Shown: positions 1 through 7,898 of the stretch, piece by piece
Numbering within the stretch: the first letter of the stretch is position 1
How the letters are laid out: each line of letters begins with the position of its first letter
DNA from: an uncultured Porphyromonadaceae bacterium
Lineage (GTDB): Bacteria; Bacteroidota; Bacteroidia; Bacteroidales; Muribaculaceae
DNA: 64,000 nt
Assembly: GCA_937989585.1 (NCBI GenBank)
Contig: CALKRW010000055.1
Coordinates: 1 to 64,000 of the forward strand
Direction: 5' to 3'
Translations under genes and position numbers: made by a program
Notes under the pieces: generated by a model
The model's database searches: none
Told to the model about the DNA's origin: nothing
What the model saw: the letters and a program-made list of their open reading frames with translations, nothing else

Positions 1-55
1 TACTTCATAAAAAGCACCCCAAAAGTTTTTTGTCTAACTTTTGGGGTGCAGTTCA
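1..55 (+). mobile_element. Probable right end of an IS3-family insertion sequence (partial)
   Basis: Bases 14-27 and 36-49 form a perfect 14-bp inverted repeat (left arm gcaccccaaaag, right arm cttttggggtgc) followed by agttca ending at base 55. A terminus of this type, ending ...GGGGTGCAGTTCA, resembles terminal repeats I associate with IS3/IS150-like elements of Bacteroidota. If so, the element lies to the left of the window and its last base is about 55. No transposase codons can be confirmed here, and the other end and target duplication are outside the window. The identification is from memory of the motif, so it is moderate only. Confidence 0.45.
9..49 (-). terminator. Hairpin terminator downstream of the BspA-like gene
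   Basis: The 14-bp perfect stem (14-27 with 36-49, 8-nt loop) is followed on the minus strand by five T residues (13 down to 9). This is a good intrinsic terminator for minus-strand transcription, 47 nt past the stop codon of the BspA-like gene. No other terminator lies between that stop and base 55, so the gene may use the hairpin carried by the neighbouring IS end. Confidence 0.65.
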
Positions 56-95
56 TAAGCGGCACACCGTCCTTAATGTATGATTACAAGTGGAA

Positions 96-3000
96 TTACT
101 TAACGACCTTGACGACAGCATTACGGCCATCGGCGAGGACAGCGCTTACGATGTATGCGCCGGCGGGAAGTTCTTCGACGGATACGGTCTCACCTGCAAC
201 GACAGCATTGAATGAAACGAGAGTACCGTTGAGAGCGTAAACGGAAACGACTGCATCCTGAGCGACAGTAATTTCTGTTCCGTTGACGGCGAGTGCATCG
301 TTAGCGTTGCTGATGACAGATTCAACACCCAGAGTCTCGGGAGTCTTGGAACCTTCGTAGTTGACGGCAACCACACCATAGCCTTCGACACCGGGAACAA
401 CCATCTCGACCTTGGGTTCAGCCTCGCCGAGTTTGATGCGCTTGATACCGCTCTGGTGGAGGGGATTTGCTGCGTCATACTTTTCAGCCCACCAGTACTG
501 GCCCTTCTGCATTGTGTTGTAATCCTGAGCCTCGTTAGCGGCAGCCTGCTCGGCTGTGGGAGCACGGTAGCACCAGTAGAGGTATCCTTTGCCGTCAGGC
601 GAGAGTTGTGAGATACCTACGTGTTCGTTAGTCGATGAACCCTCGTATTTGACGGGCGAACCATCGATGAGCTGAGGATTGAGATCGGAGAACATTGTGG
701 GGTTGGGGTTAGCAAGGAGTTTGGACATCTCGATACGGTAGAGACCGCCGCGGGTCATGGTTGTCTCGGTACCGGAGGTCACCTCAACGTAGATGTACAT
801 CTGCTGGTTGGCCTCGTCAATGTAGAAGGTAGTGAAAATGGGATTGCAAGCGTTGAGGAATACACTGTTTTCGGGTTTGACACCGGGCTTGCTTGCATCA
901 CCGATATTCTCGTCGCGGAAACGGTAGATGCCATTGCCGTTGTACTTGATTCCGAGCCAGTATTCGGGAACATCGTTTCCGAATGTATCGGTGCCTGTGG
1001 TTACAGCCCAACCGGATTTAATACAGCCGTATGTCCATTCCTGGTTGTACCATCCCATCCAGTTGTTCTCCATCCACGAGGGGAATGTCGAGGGGTTGAG
1101 GGCGATAGCGCCGGCCGGAATCTTGCGGATGCAGACGTTGCGGTCATTTACAAAGAGGTCCTCGCCATAGATGTACAGACCGAAGGGATCCTTGTATGCG
1201 TTGAGACCATAGTTGTCGAGTACGACAGCCTGGAAGAGGTTACCGCCAACCTGCGAGAGATAGAAGAGTTTGCCGTCACCATCGGTCGAACCGGTTGCGC
1301 TGTAGACGAACTTCTTGCCGGCAGAAGCGCCGTAGATACGGTTTTTGTATTCTATGAGCTGGAATGTGTGGGGAGCACCACCGACATCGAAAGTCTCGCG
1401 GCCACCGTCGGCATATGCACCGTGGATATTGCCATCCTCACCTGCATAGTAGAGACCGTCGGGCATGCCCATGTCAGTAGGACCGGCAGCGATGTTTGCG
1501 TCACCGTTGATGGAAAGAAGTTTCCAACCGTCAGCCTCTTTGTATGCGTTGACATAGTCAACGGGAACATTTACAGTAATTCCTGATTCGGCAGTGAAGA
1601 CACCTTCGGCCATGCCGGCAGGAATTGCGGCTGCGTTAGTGAGGGTCTTGATGCCTGAGTTTGCGAAGCAGTCAGCCTCGAGGATGGCAAGGATGTTGCC
1701 GAGGTTGAGCGACTCGAGAGCGGCACAGCCATTGAAAGCATCCTGCTTTACAACGGTGATCGGCTTGACAAAGGTAACGCTGTTGAGTTTTGCACAACCC
1801 ATGGCGACACCGAAGGGAACCTCGACGTTGTCGACTGTCAGAGTCTCGAGCTGAGAGCCGCTTGCGACATAGCGACCGATATTGCCCTTGAGAGCGAGTG
1901 TGGAGATACCGGTCTCGGCAAGGCAGTAGTCACCCCATGTCTCGCACCATTCGCCGAAGTTTACGGCCTTGAGGCCGGAAGCCTTGTAGCATGCATAGGG
2001 AGCGATTACGTGGAATGGCTCGTTGATCTCGCTGAGAGCGGAGGCGGGAGCGAAGCAATAGAGGTGTTTCTGCGCGTAACCGTCCTTCTCGCCGTTCAAG
2101 CCCCAGACATAACTGCCGGTCTCGTCGACCTTCAGGCTCTCGTTGGCGGGGTCAACTGCATAGGCGCTGATGCTGGCACAACCCATGAAGGCACCGTCGG
2201 AGATGGTTTTGAGAGAAGCGGGGATGTTGACTTTATTAATCTTGGTATTGGCGAACGCCTGGATGCCAAGGGAGGTCAGGCCTGCATTGAGAGTAAGTTC
2301 ACCCTCGAATTTCGAGCCGGAGAAGGCCATCTGACCGATGTTAGTCAACGAAGCGGGGAAAACGCAAGCCTTGACACCGGAATTCTGGAAAGCCATGGGA
2401 TCGATACGTTTAACACCTTCGGGGATATTGACTGAGGCGAGGCTCTTGCAGTTAGCAAAGCATGATGCTGGAACTGTCGATATGCTTGCAGGGAAATCGA
2501 ATGACTCCAGACCCGTGTTTGCGAACATCGAAGTGCCGAACTCTGTCGGCCGGTTGTTGAAGACAACATTCTTGAGTGCGGAGCAGTTCTCGAAAGTCGA
2601 AGCGGAGAAAGCGAGAGCCGAGCCACCGATAGTAACAGACTCAAGGTTCTTGAGGCCGCGGAAGGGAGCGGCGGCCGGCAGAGTGGCAACCATTGCGCGG
2701 TTAAGCACAAGTTCCTTGAGGTTACTCAGGCCGCCGGATGTAAAAGCACTGGCTGTGATTACCAGAGGCTCGCTACCGTCTTCGATGACCAGTCTGGAGA
2801 GACTTGTACATGATGTGAACTGTGTGTCATCGAGTTTGGCAAGTGCGCCGGGAATAGTGACTTCCTTAAGGGAAACGCAGTTGTAGAATACCTGCATGTC
2901 CATCTTGGTCAGGGTCGAGGGAAGAGATACAGAAACGAGGTTTGAGTCGTTCTGGAAAGCGGCACGGGAGAGTTCGGTCGTGCCTTCAGCGATAGTTACT

Positions 3001-3332
3001 GAAGTTATATTGTTGTTCTTACTGAAAACGGTACCCAGTTTGACAACAGTATACTCCTTGCCGTTATAGGTCACTTTGTAGGGTATCTTTATATCACCCT
3101 CGTAGACTGCAGGGCCGGCTTCGCCCACAGTGACTTTTGTACCGGCCTTCTGTGCGGTAAGTTCAAACTCCGCTGCGGCTTTTGTACCGGTCTTCCAGAT
3201 GATGCCGTCAGCACAGAAGGTATAAGCCTTATATGCTGCAGAAGCATCAAACATGACCGAGGCCACACCGACTGCGGCGACGATGGCGACAGAGCGCATC
3301 GAACGCTTGATGACAGATGTAGAGATTTTCAT
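96..3332 (-). CDS. BspA-like leucine-rich-repeat surface protein with C-terminal sorting-type tail
   Basis: A 1078-residue secreted protein. Residues 1-32 are a signal peptide ending in ASA. Residues about 80-610 hold many BspA-type leucine-rich repeats (xxAFxxCxxLxxVxIPxxLxxI pattern), a family that in Bacteroidales mediates adhesion to host or bacterial surfaces. Residues about 625-985 have no repeats, are rich in Trp, Tyr and Gly, and look like a beta-propeller-type domain (inference). The last ~75 residues form a small beta-sandwich with LPAGAYIV and a basic end (VVKVVK), like type IX secretion sorting tails. It stands alone with its own promoter and a 165-nt leader. The ligand cannot be predicted. 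Confidence 0.85.
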   Translation of the reverse strand: MKISTSVIKRSMRSVAIVAAVGVASVMFDASAAYKAYTFCADGIIWKTGTKAAAEFELTAQKAGTKVTVGEAGPAVYEGDIKIPYKVTYNGKEYTVVKLGTVFSKNNNITSVTIAEGTTELSRAAFQNDSNLVSVSLPSTLTKMDMQVFYNCVSLKEVTIPGALAKLDDTQFTSCTSLSRLVIEDGSEPLVITASAFTSGGLSNLKELVLNRAMVATLPAAAPFRGLKNLESVTIGGSALAFSASTFENCSALKNVVFNNRPTEFGTSMFANTGLESFDFPASISTVPASCFANCKSLASVNIPEGVKRIDPMAFQNSGVKACVFPASLTNIGQMAFSGSKFEGELTLNAGLTSLGIQAFANTKINKVNIPASLKTISDGAFMGCASISAYAVDPANESLKVDETGSYVWGLNGEKDGYAQKHLYCFAPASALSEINEPFHVIAPYACYKASGLKAVNFGEWCETWGDYCLAETGISTLALKGNIGRYVASGSQLETLTVDNVEVPFGVAMGCAKLNSVTFVKPITVVKQDAFNGCAALESLNLGNILAILEADCFANSGIKTLTNAAAIPAGMAEGVFTAESGITVNVPVDYVNAYKEADGWKLLSINGDANIAAGPTDMGMPDGLYYAGEDGNIHGAYADGGRETFDVGGAPHTFQLIEYKNRIYGASAGKKFVYSATGSTDGDGKLFYLSQVGGNLFQAVVLDNYGLNAYKDPFGLYIYGEDLFVNDRNVCIRKIPAGAIALNPSTFPSWMENNWMGWYNQEWTYGCIKSGWAVTTGTDTFGNDVPEYWLGIKYNGNGIYRFRDENIGDASKPGVKPENSVFLNACNPIFTTFYIDEANQQMYIYVEVTSGTETTMTRGGLYRIEMSKLLANPNPTMFSDLNPQLIDGSPVKYEGSSTNEHVGISQLSPDGKGYLYWCYRAPTAEQAAANEAQDYNTMQKGQYWWAEKYDAANPLHQSGIKRIKLGEAEPKVEMVVPGVEGYGVVAVNYEGSKTPETLGVESVISNANDALAVNGTEITVAQDAVVSVYALNGTLVSFNAVVAGETVSVEELPAGAYIVSAVLADGRNAVVKVVK

Positions 3333-3503
3333 GAATGATAAAAATTTTGATTGATATTTAAGGATAAAATCGAATTCAATTATAACGGGAAGTACATTCG
3401 GGGCAAAATGCCGATTAATTCATGGATATATTGAAATTCAAGGATAGACAGGTGTTGTGTACCTTATTTATTAACATGATTTGAGGTTACTTGCTCTGAT
3501 TTG

Positions 3504-3534
3504 CAAATTTAGGTATTTTATCCGTTCAATCAAA
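3504..3534 (-). promoter_or_regulatory. Bacteroidota-type promoter for the BspA-like gene
   Basis: Read on the minus strand, TTTG (3534-3531) is followed by a 19-nt spacer and TAAATTTG (3511-3504). This matches the Bacteroidota primary-sigma consensus TTTG-N19-21-TAnnTTTG exactly. The predicted start is near 3497, giving a leader of about 165 nt. Confidence 0.7.
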
Positions 3535-3650
3535 CAATGAGAGTGTTAAAAACGCTAATTTTGCTAAAATAATTTAAACAAATCATAAAACACGACAGAC
3601 CGAATGAACCTCGACATGCACAAAATGCATGGAGACATCGCCCGGAAGCA

Positions 3651-3694
3651 ACAAACCCTCTTCTCGGGAAAAGCCTGAAAGAGGGTTTGTTTTT
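3651..3694. terminator. Terminator hairpin at the end of the aromatic amino acid operon
   Basis: A perfect 12-bp stem (3651-3662 acaaaccctctt with 3679-3690) with a 16-nt loop lies 17 nt past the tyrA stop. The T-run is on the plus-strand side (3691-3694), while the minus-strand side is only gtttgttgctt. It most likely ends the minus-strand operon and may work in both directions. Confidence 0.6.
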
Positions 3695-3706
3695 CATCCG
3701 GATACG

Positions 3707-4480
3707 TCAGGCGATATTGCCGCGGACGCGGTCGAGGAAAGCGCGCAGGGCCTCGGAATCACCGGCGTCGATTATCGAACGCAGTTCGGCCAGCCGTTCC
3801 TCAATAAGTTGCAACTGAGCGGAAGTATGAGGGTTGAAAAGAATCTCCGTAAGAAGATAGTCATCCTCTGACATAAGGCCCCGTGCAATGGCCATGTGAC
3901 GCTTGAAAGTCGTGCCGGGGGCATCCTGATGTTTCATCACGGCACCGAATACCAGAGTCGAAGCAAAAGGAATGGAGAGCGAATATGCAATGGTCTCATC
4001 ATGCCGGGCGAAAGTGTATTCCTCGATGTGAAGATGGAGACGGGAGTATATGTCCCGGAAGAAGGTCTTGGCGAGATGGTTGCCTTCGGCAATTATTATG
4101 GCGTTTTCGTTGGAGAGATTTGAGAGCGAGGCAAATGTCGGGCCGAACATGGGGTGAGTCGAGGCGAAGGGATGTCCGCAGCCGGCATAATATTCAGGAA
4201 GCCCGGTCTTGACAGAAGAGATATCGCTGAGTATGCATGAATCAGGCACAATACGGTCAATGCTTCGGAACGCATCGATAGTGTACCTTACAGTAACGGC
4301 GTTGATAACCAGTTCGGGAGCAAAACCGGCTATTTCGTCGAGACTCGTGAATCGTCGCACATTGTAACTGAAACGCAAGCGCCTGGGGTCGGTGTCGTAG
4401 ACAGCGACATCGTGGTCAAATGACAGAAGGTCAGCGAAGAAGGAGCCCATCTTGCCGGCTCCCATAATCAGGATTTTCAT
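3707..4480 (-). CDS. tyrA: Prephenate dehydrogenase
   Basis: This 257-residue protein oxidises prephenate to 4-hydroxyphenylpyruvate with NAD(P)+, the committed step to tyrosine. Residues 7-12 form the dinucleotide-binding GAGKMG loop with an acidic residue (D29) after beta-2. HPMFGP at 109-114 is the characteristic TyrA motif. The C-terminal helical half is shorter than in enzymes with an ACT domain, and no ACT domain is present, so feedback control probably acts elsewhere. It is the last gene of a four-gene operon, 3 bp after the DAHP synthase-chorismate mutase gene, whose mutase domain supplies its substrate. Confidence 0.9.
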   Translation of the reverse strand: MKILIMGAGKMGSFFADLLSFDHDVAVYDTDPRRLRFSYNVRRFTSLDEIAGFAPELVINAVTVRYTIDAFRSIDRIVPDSCILSDISSVKTGLPEYYAGCGHPFASTHPMFGPTFASLSNLSNENAIIIAEGNHLAKTFFRDIYSRLHLHIEEYTFARHDETIAYSLSIPFASTLVFGAVMKHQDAPGTTFKRHMAIARGLMSEDDYLLTEILFNPHTSAQLQLIEERLAELRSIIDAGDSEALRAFLDRVRGNIA

Positions 4481-4483
4481 AAC

Positions 4484-5557
4484 TTACCGACGGTTGAGGA
4501 TTTCTATCTGCTGACGTACAGACTCTTCGTGTATCGCCGAGAGTACCTGACGCATAAACTCAGGGGCCATTCCCAGATCAGCGGCAGCGGAACAGCGGGA
4601 GTTCATGATAGAATCGAGACGGCCTGCCTGTACGACAGTCATCTTGTGTTCCTTCTTGTATTGACCAATCTCGCGGCAAACCTCCATGCGTCGCGCAAGG
4701 ACATTGAGGAGTTCGTTGTCGAGGCTGTCAATCTGACGGCGCAGCATGGATAGATTCTCGGTGGTCTGAACCTCGCCACGGACAACCAGCGTGGAAAGAA
4801 TGAAATGCAGTACCTCAGGAGTTACCTGCTGACTCTTGTCGGAAAGGGCGACATCGGGGTCACAGTGGCTCTCTATAATAAGGCCATCGAAACCCATGTC
4901 TAGCGCCTCCTGAGAGAGCGGGCCAACAAGTTCGCGTTTTCCACCGATATGGCTGGGGTCGCAGAGAATGGGCAAACCCTTGACGCGCTGTGCGAGTTCA
5001 AAAGGAATCTCCCACTGAGGAACATTACGGTACAGATGCTGTCCATAGGTGGAGAATCCGCGGTGGATTGCGCCCAGACGCCGTACACCGGCGTTGTAAA
5101 GGCGCATCAAGGCACCTATCCATAGTTCAAGGTCAGGATTAACGGGATTCTTAACCATGACGGGCATATCGGGGTTGAGTTCGGCTATGGCGTCGGCAAT
5201 CTCCTGCATGGCAAAGGGATTTGCGGATGTACGAGCGCCAATCCACAGGAGATCTACTCCGGCCCGGACAGCCTCCTCTACGTGAGCGCGTGTGGCTACT
5301 TCCGTAGAGGTTGACATTCCGGTCTCTTCCTTAACTTTCCTCAACCACTCCAGTCCGGGAGCGCCTACGCCCTCGAAGCCGCCGGGATGAGTACGTGGCT
5401 TCCAGATTCCGGCGCGGAAAATCCTGATACCACTTGCGGCGAGTTGCCGGGCTGTCCGGAGAACCTGTTCCTCGCTTTCGGCGGAACAGGGACCGGCTAT
5501 GAGAACTGGCCCCGGCTTTTCGGTACCGGGAAGACCTAATGGCTTTATATCTTTCAC
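4484..5557 (-). CDS. Bifunctional DAHP synthase / chorismate mutase
   Basis: A 357-residue fusion. Residues 1-260 are a type I-beta DAHP synthase (AGPCSAES at 21-28, KPRTHP at 53-58, CDPSHIGG at 199-206) that condenses phosphoenolpyruvate and erythrose 4-phosphate. Residues 268-357 are an AroQ-type all-helical chorismate mutase (LRRQIDSLDNELL) that makes prephenate. In this family the mutase domain can also confer feedback inhibition on the synthase. The start is GTG at 5557: the frame has a TGA a few codons upstream and no ATG before the conserved N-terminus. It is followed after 3 bp by tyrA. Confidence 0.93.
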   Translation of the reverse strand: MKDIKPLGLPGTEKPGPVLIAGPCSAESEEQVLRTARQLAASGIRIFRAGIWKPRTHPGGFEGVGAPGLEWLRKVKEETGMSTSTEVATRAHVEEAVRAGVDLLWIGARTSANPFAMQEIADAIAELNPDMPVMVKNPVNPDLELWIGALMRLYNAGVRRLGAIHRGFSTYGQHLYRNVPQWEIPFELAQRVKGLPILCDPSHIGGKRELVGPLSQEALDMGFDGLIIESHCDPDVALSDKSQQVTPEVLHFILSTLVVRGEVQTTENLSMLRRQIDSLDNELLNVLARRMEVCREIGQYKKEHKMTVVQAGRLDSIMNSRCSAAADLGMAPEFMRQVLSAIHEESVRQQIEILNRR

Positions 5558-5604
5558 TTTTTTATGTCAGTTTAATATTTCCTAAATAGTAAAATGCAAG
5601 TCGA

Positions 5605-6786
5605 TTATTTCTCCATGAAACGGCGAACGCGCCGGAGTGCCTCGTACATGCGCTGCGGCGAGGCGCAAAGCGAGATTCGGATATAGCGGTCGCCCTGAGA
5701 GCCGAAGATGAAGCCGGGCGTAACGAAGACCCGGGCCTCGGCGAGAAGACGGTCGGCAAGAACCTCGCCAGAGGGACATGAATCCGGAATCCTGCACCAT
5801 AGGAATAGTCCGCGCTGCTCTACATCGTATGTGCAGCCAAGCGAGACAGCAATCTCCTCGGCAATGACACGACGTTCAAAATATATACCGTTGACGGTAG
5901 CATACCAGTAGGGTCCTGACTGAAGTGCGACAGCGGCGGCCTCCATAATCGGCCTGAACTGGCCGGAATCGACATTGCTCTTAACACGACGCACCCACTT
6001 AATGAATTGCGGATTACCCGCAAGCATACCTACTCGCCAACCCGCCATCGAGTGACTTTTGGACAGAGAGTTCATCTCCATGGCAACATCAAACGCCCCA
6101 TCGGCGGCAAGTATGCTCAGAGGCCGGTTATTAAGAATAAAACTATATGGATTATCGTTTACAACGAGGATGTTGTGCCTGCGGGCGAAGTCGACTGTCG
6201 TCTGGAAGAGCTCGCGGGTGGCAATACCGCCTGTAGGCATATTGGGATAGTTCACCCACATGAGGCGGACTCCGCTGAGGTCCATGGACTCGAGTGCCCC
6301 GAAGTCAGGCTGCCAGCCGTTCTCCGGCAAAAGGTTATATGAAACAATGCGAGCGCCGACAAGATTGCTGACGGCTGTATATGTCGGGTAACCGGGATTG
6401 GGAACAAGTACACCATCACCGGGATTTAGAAAAGTCATCGAGATGGAGAGTATCCCTTCTTTGGAACCTATCATGGGCATGATCTGCGAGTCTGGATCGA
6501 GCGTTACGCCAAACTTGCCGCTATACCAGTAGGCGAAAGCCTTGCGTAAGCGGGCAATGCCCATACCCGGCTGATAGCCATGAGTGTCCTCGAGTCGCGC
6601 AGACTCACAGAGGGCATCGATGACTTCGGTGGAAGGAGGGGTGTCAGGACCGCCTATGCCAAGCGAGACAACGTCAACACCGGCAGCCTCGAGTTCGGCC
6701 ACTTCGGCCATCTTGCGCTGCAGGTAATACTCCGAGACTCTGGAGACCCGGTCGGCAGGTATAATATCTATCTTGTTTTCAGACAT
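5605..6786 (-). CDS. Class I/II PLP-dependent aminotransferase, probably aromatic
   Basis: A fold-type I aminotransferase of 393 residues (from ATG 6786). PNPGYPTY (129-136), NYPNMPTG (179-186) and SLSKSHSMAGWRVGM with PLP lysine K243 are clear. The sequence resembles aspartate/LL-diaminopimelate-type aminotransferases. Its position between pheA and the DAHP synthase-mutase gene argues that it transaminates phenylpyruvate and 4-hydroxyphenylpyruvate. An in-frame ATG at 6822 would overlap pheA by 29 nt. I prefer ATG 6786 because it starts 7 nt after the pheA stop and directly precedes the conserved N-terminus. Confidence 0.88.
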   Translation of the reverse strand: MSENKIDIIPADRVSRVSEYYLQRKMAEVAELEAAGVDVVSLGIGGPDTPPSTEVIDALCESARLEDTHGYQPGMGIARLRKAFAYWYSGKFGVTLDPDSQIMPMIGSKEGILSISMTFLNPGDGVLVPNPGYPTYTAVSNLVGARIVSYNLLPENGWQPDFGALESMDLSGVRLMWVNYPNMPTGGIATRELFQTTVDFARRHNILVVNDNPYSFILNNRPLSILAADGAFDVAMEMNSLSKSHSMAGWRVGMLAGNPQFIKWVRRVKSNVDSGQFRPIMEAAAVALQSGPYWYATVNGIYFERRVIAEEIAVSLGCTYDVEQRGLFLWCRIPDSCPSGEVLADRLLAEARVFVTPGFIFGSQGDRYIRISLCASPQRMYEALRRVRRFMEK

Positions 6787-6793
6787 AATTCTA

Positions 6794-7684
6794 TCATATT
6801 TCAGGGGTTGGAGAGTCTGCATATTCGCCCAGAAGTTTAAAGTCGCTCACCAATGGGAGCACGGCGGCTATTCCCTGACGGTAACGCGCCGGAGTATCAA
6901 AGCGAAGATCTACATAGAAACGGTATTCCCACTCGCGCCCCACGATGGGTGTGGACTGAATCTTGGTAAGGTTCAGTTCGTAGAACGACAGGATGGTCAG
7001 AATCTTGGAAAGCGCACCCTGCGTATGCGGAAGGGAAAATACGACCGAAGCCTTGTTGACAGGACGGTCGGATTTTGTAGCAGCCGGGGATTCTATAACC
7101 AGAAAGCGGGTAAAATTATGCTTGTTAGTCTCTATGCCGGACTGAAGTATCTCGAGGCCGTAGAGTTCCGCGGCCCATGCCGGACATACCGCGGCATGCC
7201 CCTTGAGTTTTCCAGCAGCGATTCTGGCGGCCGCACCGGCTGTGTCAAATGTCTCGACAAGGCGCCATCGAGGTGCGCGCGGTGAACGCAGGAATTCCTC
7301 ACACTGCATAAGCGCCATCGGATGGCTCTCGACCTGACAGACCTCCCGGATCCCGGTTCCAGGCAGCGCGGCAAGGACATGCGAGATGCGCTTCTTGTGC
7401 TCGCCTACAATCTCTACATTGTTGGATCGAAGCAACTCATGGTTGGCAAGGAGGGGACCGGCTATGGTATTCTCAATTGCCATAAGGCCACTGAGAGAGG
7501 TGTCCCCGGCAACCTTGCGGACGAGTTCGTCGAAAGTCTCGCATTCGACAGGCTCTACGTCACAACGATAATATTCGCGGGCAGCTGCATCATGGAAGCA
7601 TCCGGCCACACCCTGTATGGCGACCCGTCGTGAAATTCGGCACTCTACCGCAGCATTCTGTGGGCTGGTTAACGTATGGCTCAT
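6794..7684 (-). CDS. pheA: Prephenate dehydratase with ACT domain
   Basis: A 296-residue enzyme converting prephenate to phenylpyruvate, the first step specific to phenylalanine. Residues 20-200 are the two-lobed dehydratase domain, with AIENTIAGPL (69-78), ESHPMAL (119-125) and the catalytic TRF motif (192-194). Residues 210-285 form an ACT regulatory domain beginning with GALSKIL. The usual ESRP phenylalanine-binding motif reads QSTP (243-246), so allosteric behaviour may differ. It is the first gene of the operon. No chorismate mutase domain is fused here, because mutase activity is attached to the DAHP synthase two genes downstream. Confidence 0.93.
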   Translation of the reverse strand: MSHTLTSPQNAAVECRISRRVAIQGVAGCFHDAAAREYYRCDVEPVECETFDELVRKVAGDTSLSGLMAIENTIAGPLLANHELLRSNNVEIVGEHKKRISHVLAALPGTGIREVCQVESHPMALMQCEEFLRSPRAPRWRLVETFDTAGAAARIAAGKLKGHAAVCPAWAAELYGLEILQSGIETNKHNFTRFLVIESPAATKSDRPVNKASVVFSLPHTQGALSKILTILSFYELNLTKIQSTPIVGREWEYRFYVDLRFDTPARYRQGIAAVLPLVSDFKLLGEYADSPTPEI

Positions 7685-7687
7685 ATA

Positions 7688-7723
7688 TTAAAAAGACCCC
7701 GCCATGTAACTCGGCGAGGTAAT
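7688..7723 (-). terminator. Terminator-like hairpin in the pheA leader (candidate attenuator)
   Basis: On the minus strand a 7-bp G/C-rich stem (CCTCGCC with GGCGGGG, one wobble pair, 9-nt loop) is followed at once by TCTTTTTAAT and then, within a few bases, by the pheA ATG at 7684. It lies inside the predicted pheA transcript. Its position and U-tract fit transcription attenuation of the operon. A five-codon frame (M-A-G-S-F, stop) starts in the hairpin loop. Confidence 0.5.
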
Positions 7724-7768
7724 TGTCTATGTAATATCAAATTGTTCTACCTTTTCAGAGATATAGCG

Positions 7769-7799
7769 CAAAGGTAAACAAAAGCGTCCACCCTGCAAA
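7769..7799 (-). promoter_or_regulatory. Promoter of the phe/tyr operon
   Basis: On the minus strand, TTTG (7799-7796), a 19-nt spacer and TACCTTTG (7776-7769) match the Bacteroidota consensus exactly. The predicted transcript begins near 7762 and has a leader of about 78 nt containing the hairpin described separately. Confidence 0.7.
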
Positions 7800-7835
7800 A
7801 TTTTACGCTCATTTTGTCATTGTTTTTCACAATTA

Positions 7836-7867
7836 TTTGCCCTTCAACATTTCTACAGCCATATTTG
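7836..7867 (+). promoter_or_regulatory. Promoter of the malic enzyme gene
   Basis: TTTG (7836-7839), a 20-nt spacer and CATATTTG (7860-7867) match the Bacteroidota consensus at 11 of 12 key or spacer-adjusted positions. The start codon follows 31 nt downstream, giving a leader of about 25 nt. Confidence 0.5.
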
Positions 7868-7898
7868 TTCCATTATTATAACATAAGCACAAAAGAAA

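Larger units (their letters stand above)
3333..3706. other. Intergenic region between the BspA-like gene and tyrA
   Basis: A 374-bp gap. It holds the 165-nt AT-rich leader and promoter of the BspA-like gene on the left and the hairpin at 3651-3690 on the right. I see no coding frame, tRNA or repeat in the remainder. Confidence 0.6.

Noticed and set aside
3616..3631. CATGCA/TGCATG inverted repeat near the tyrA terminator
   Set aside because: Only six pairs with a short spacer in an AT-rich gap; no link to a promoter or gene start.
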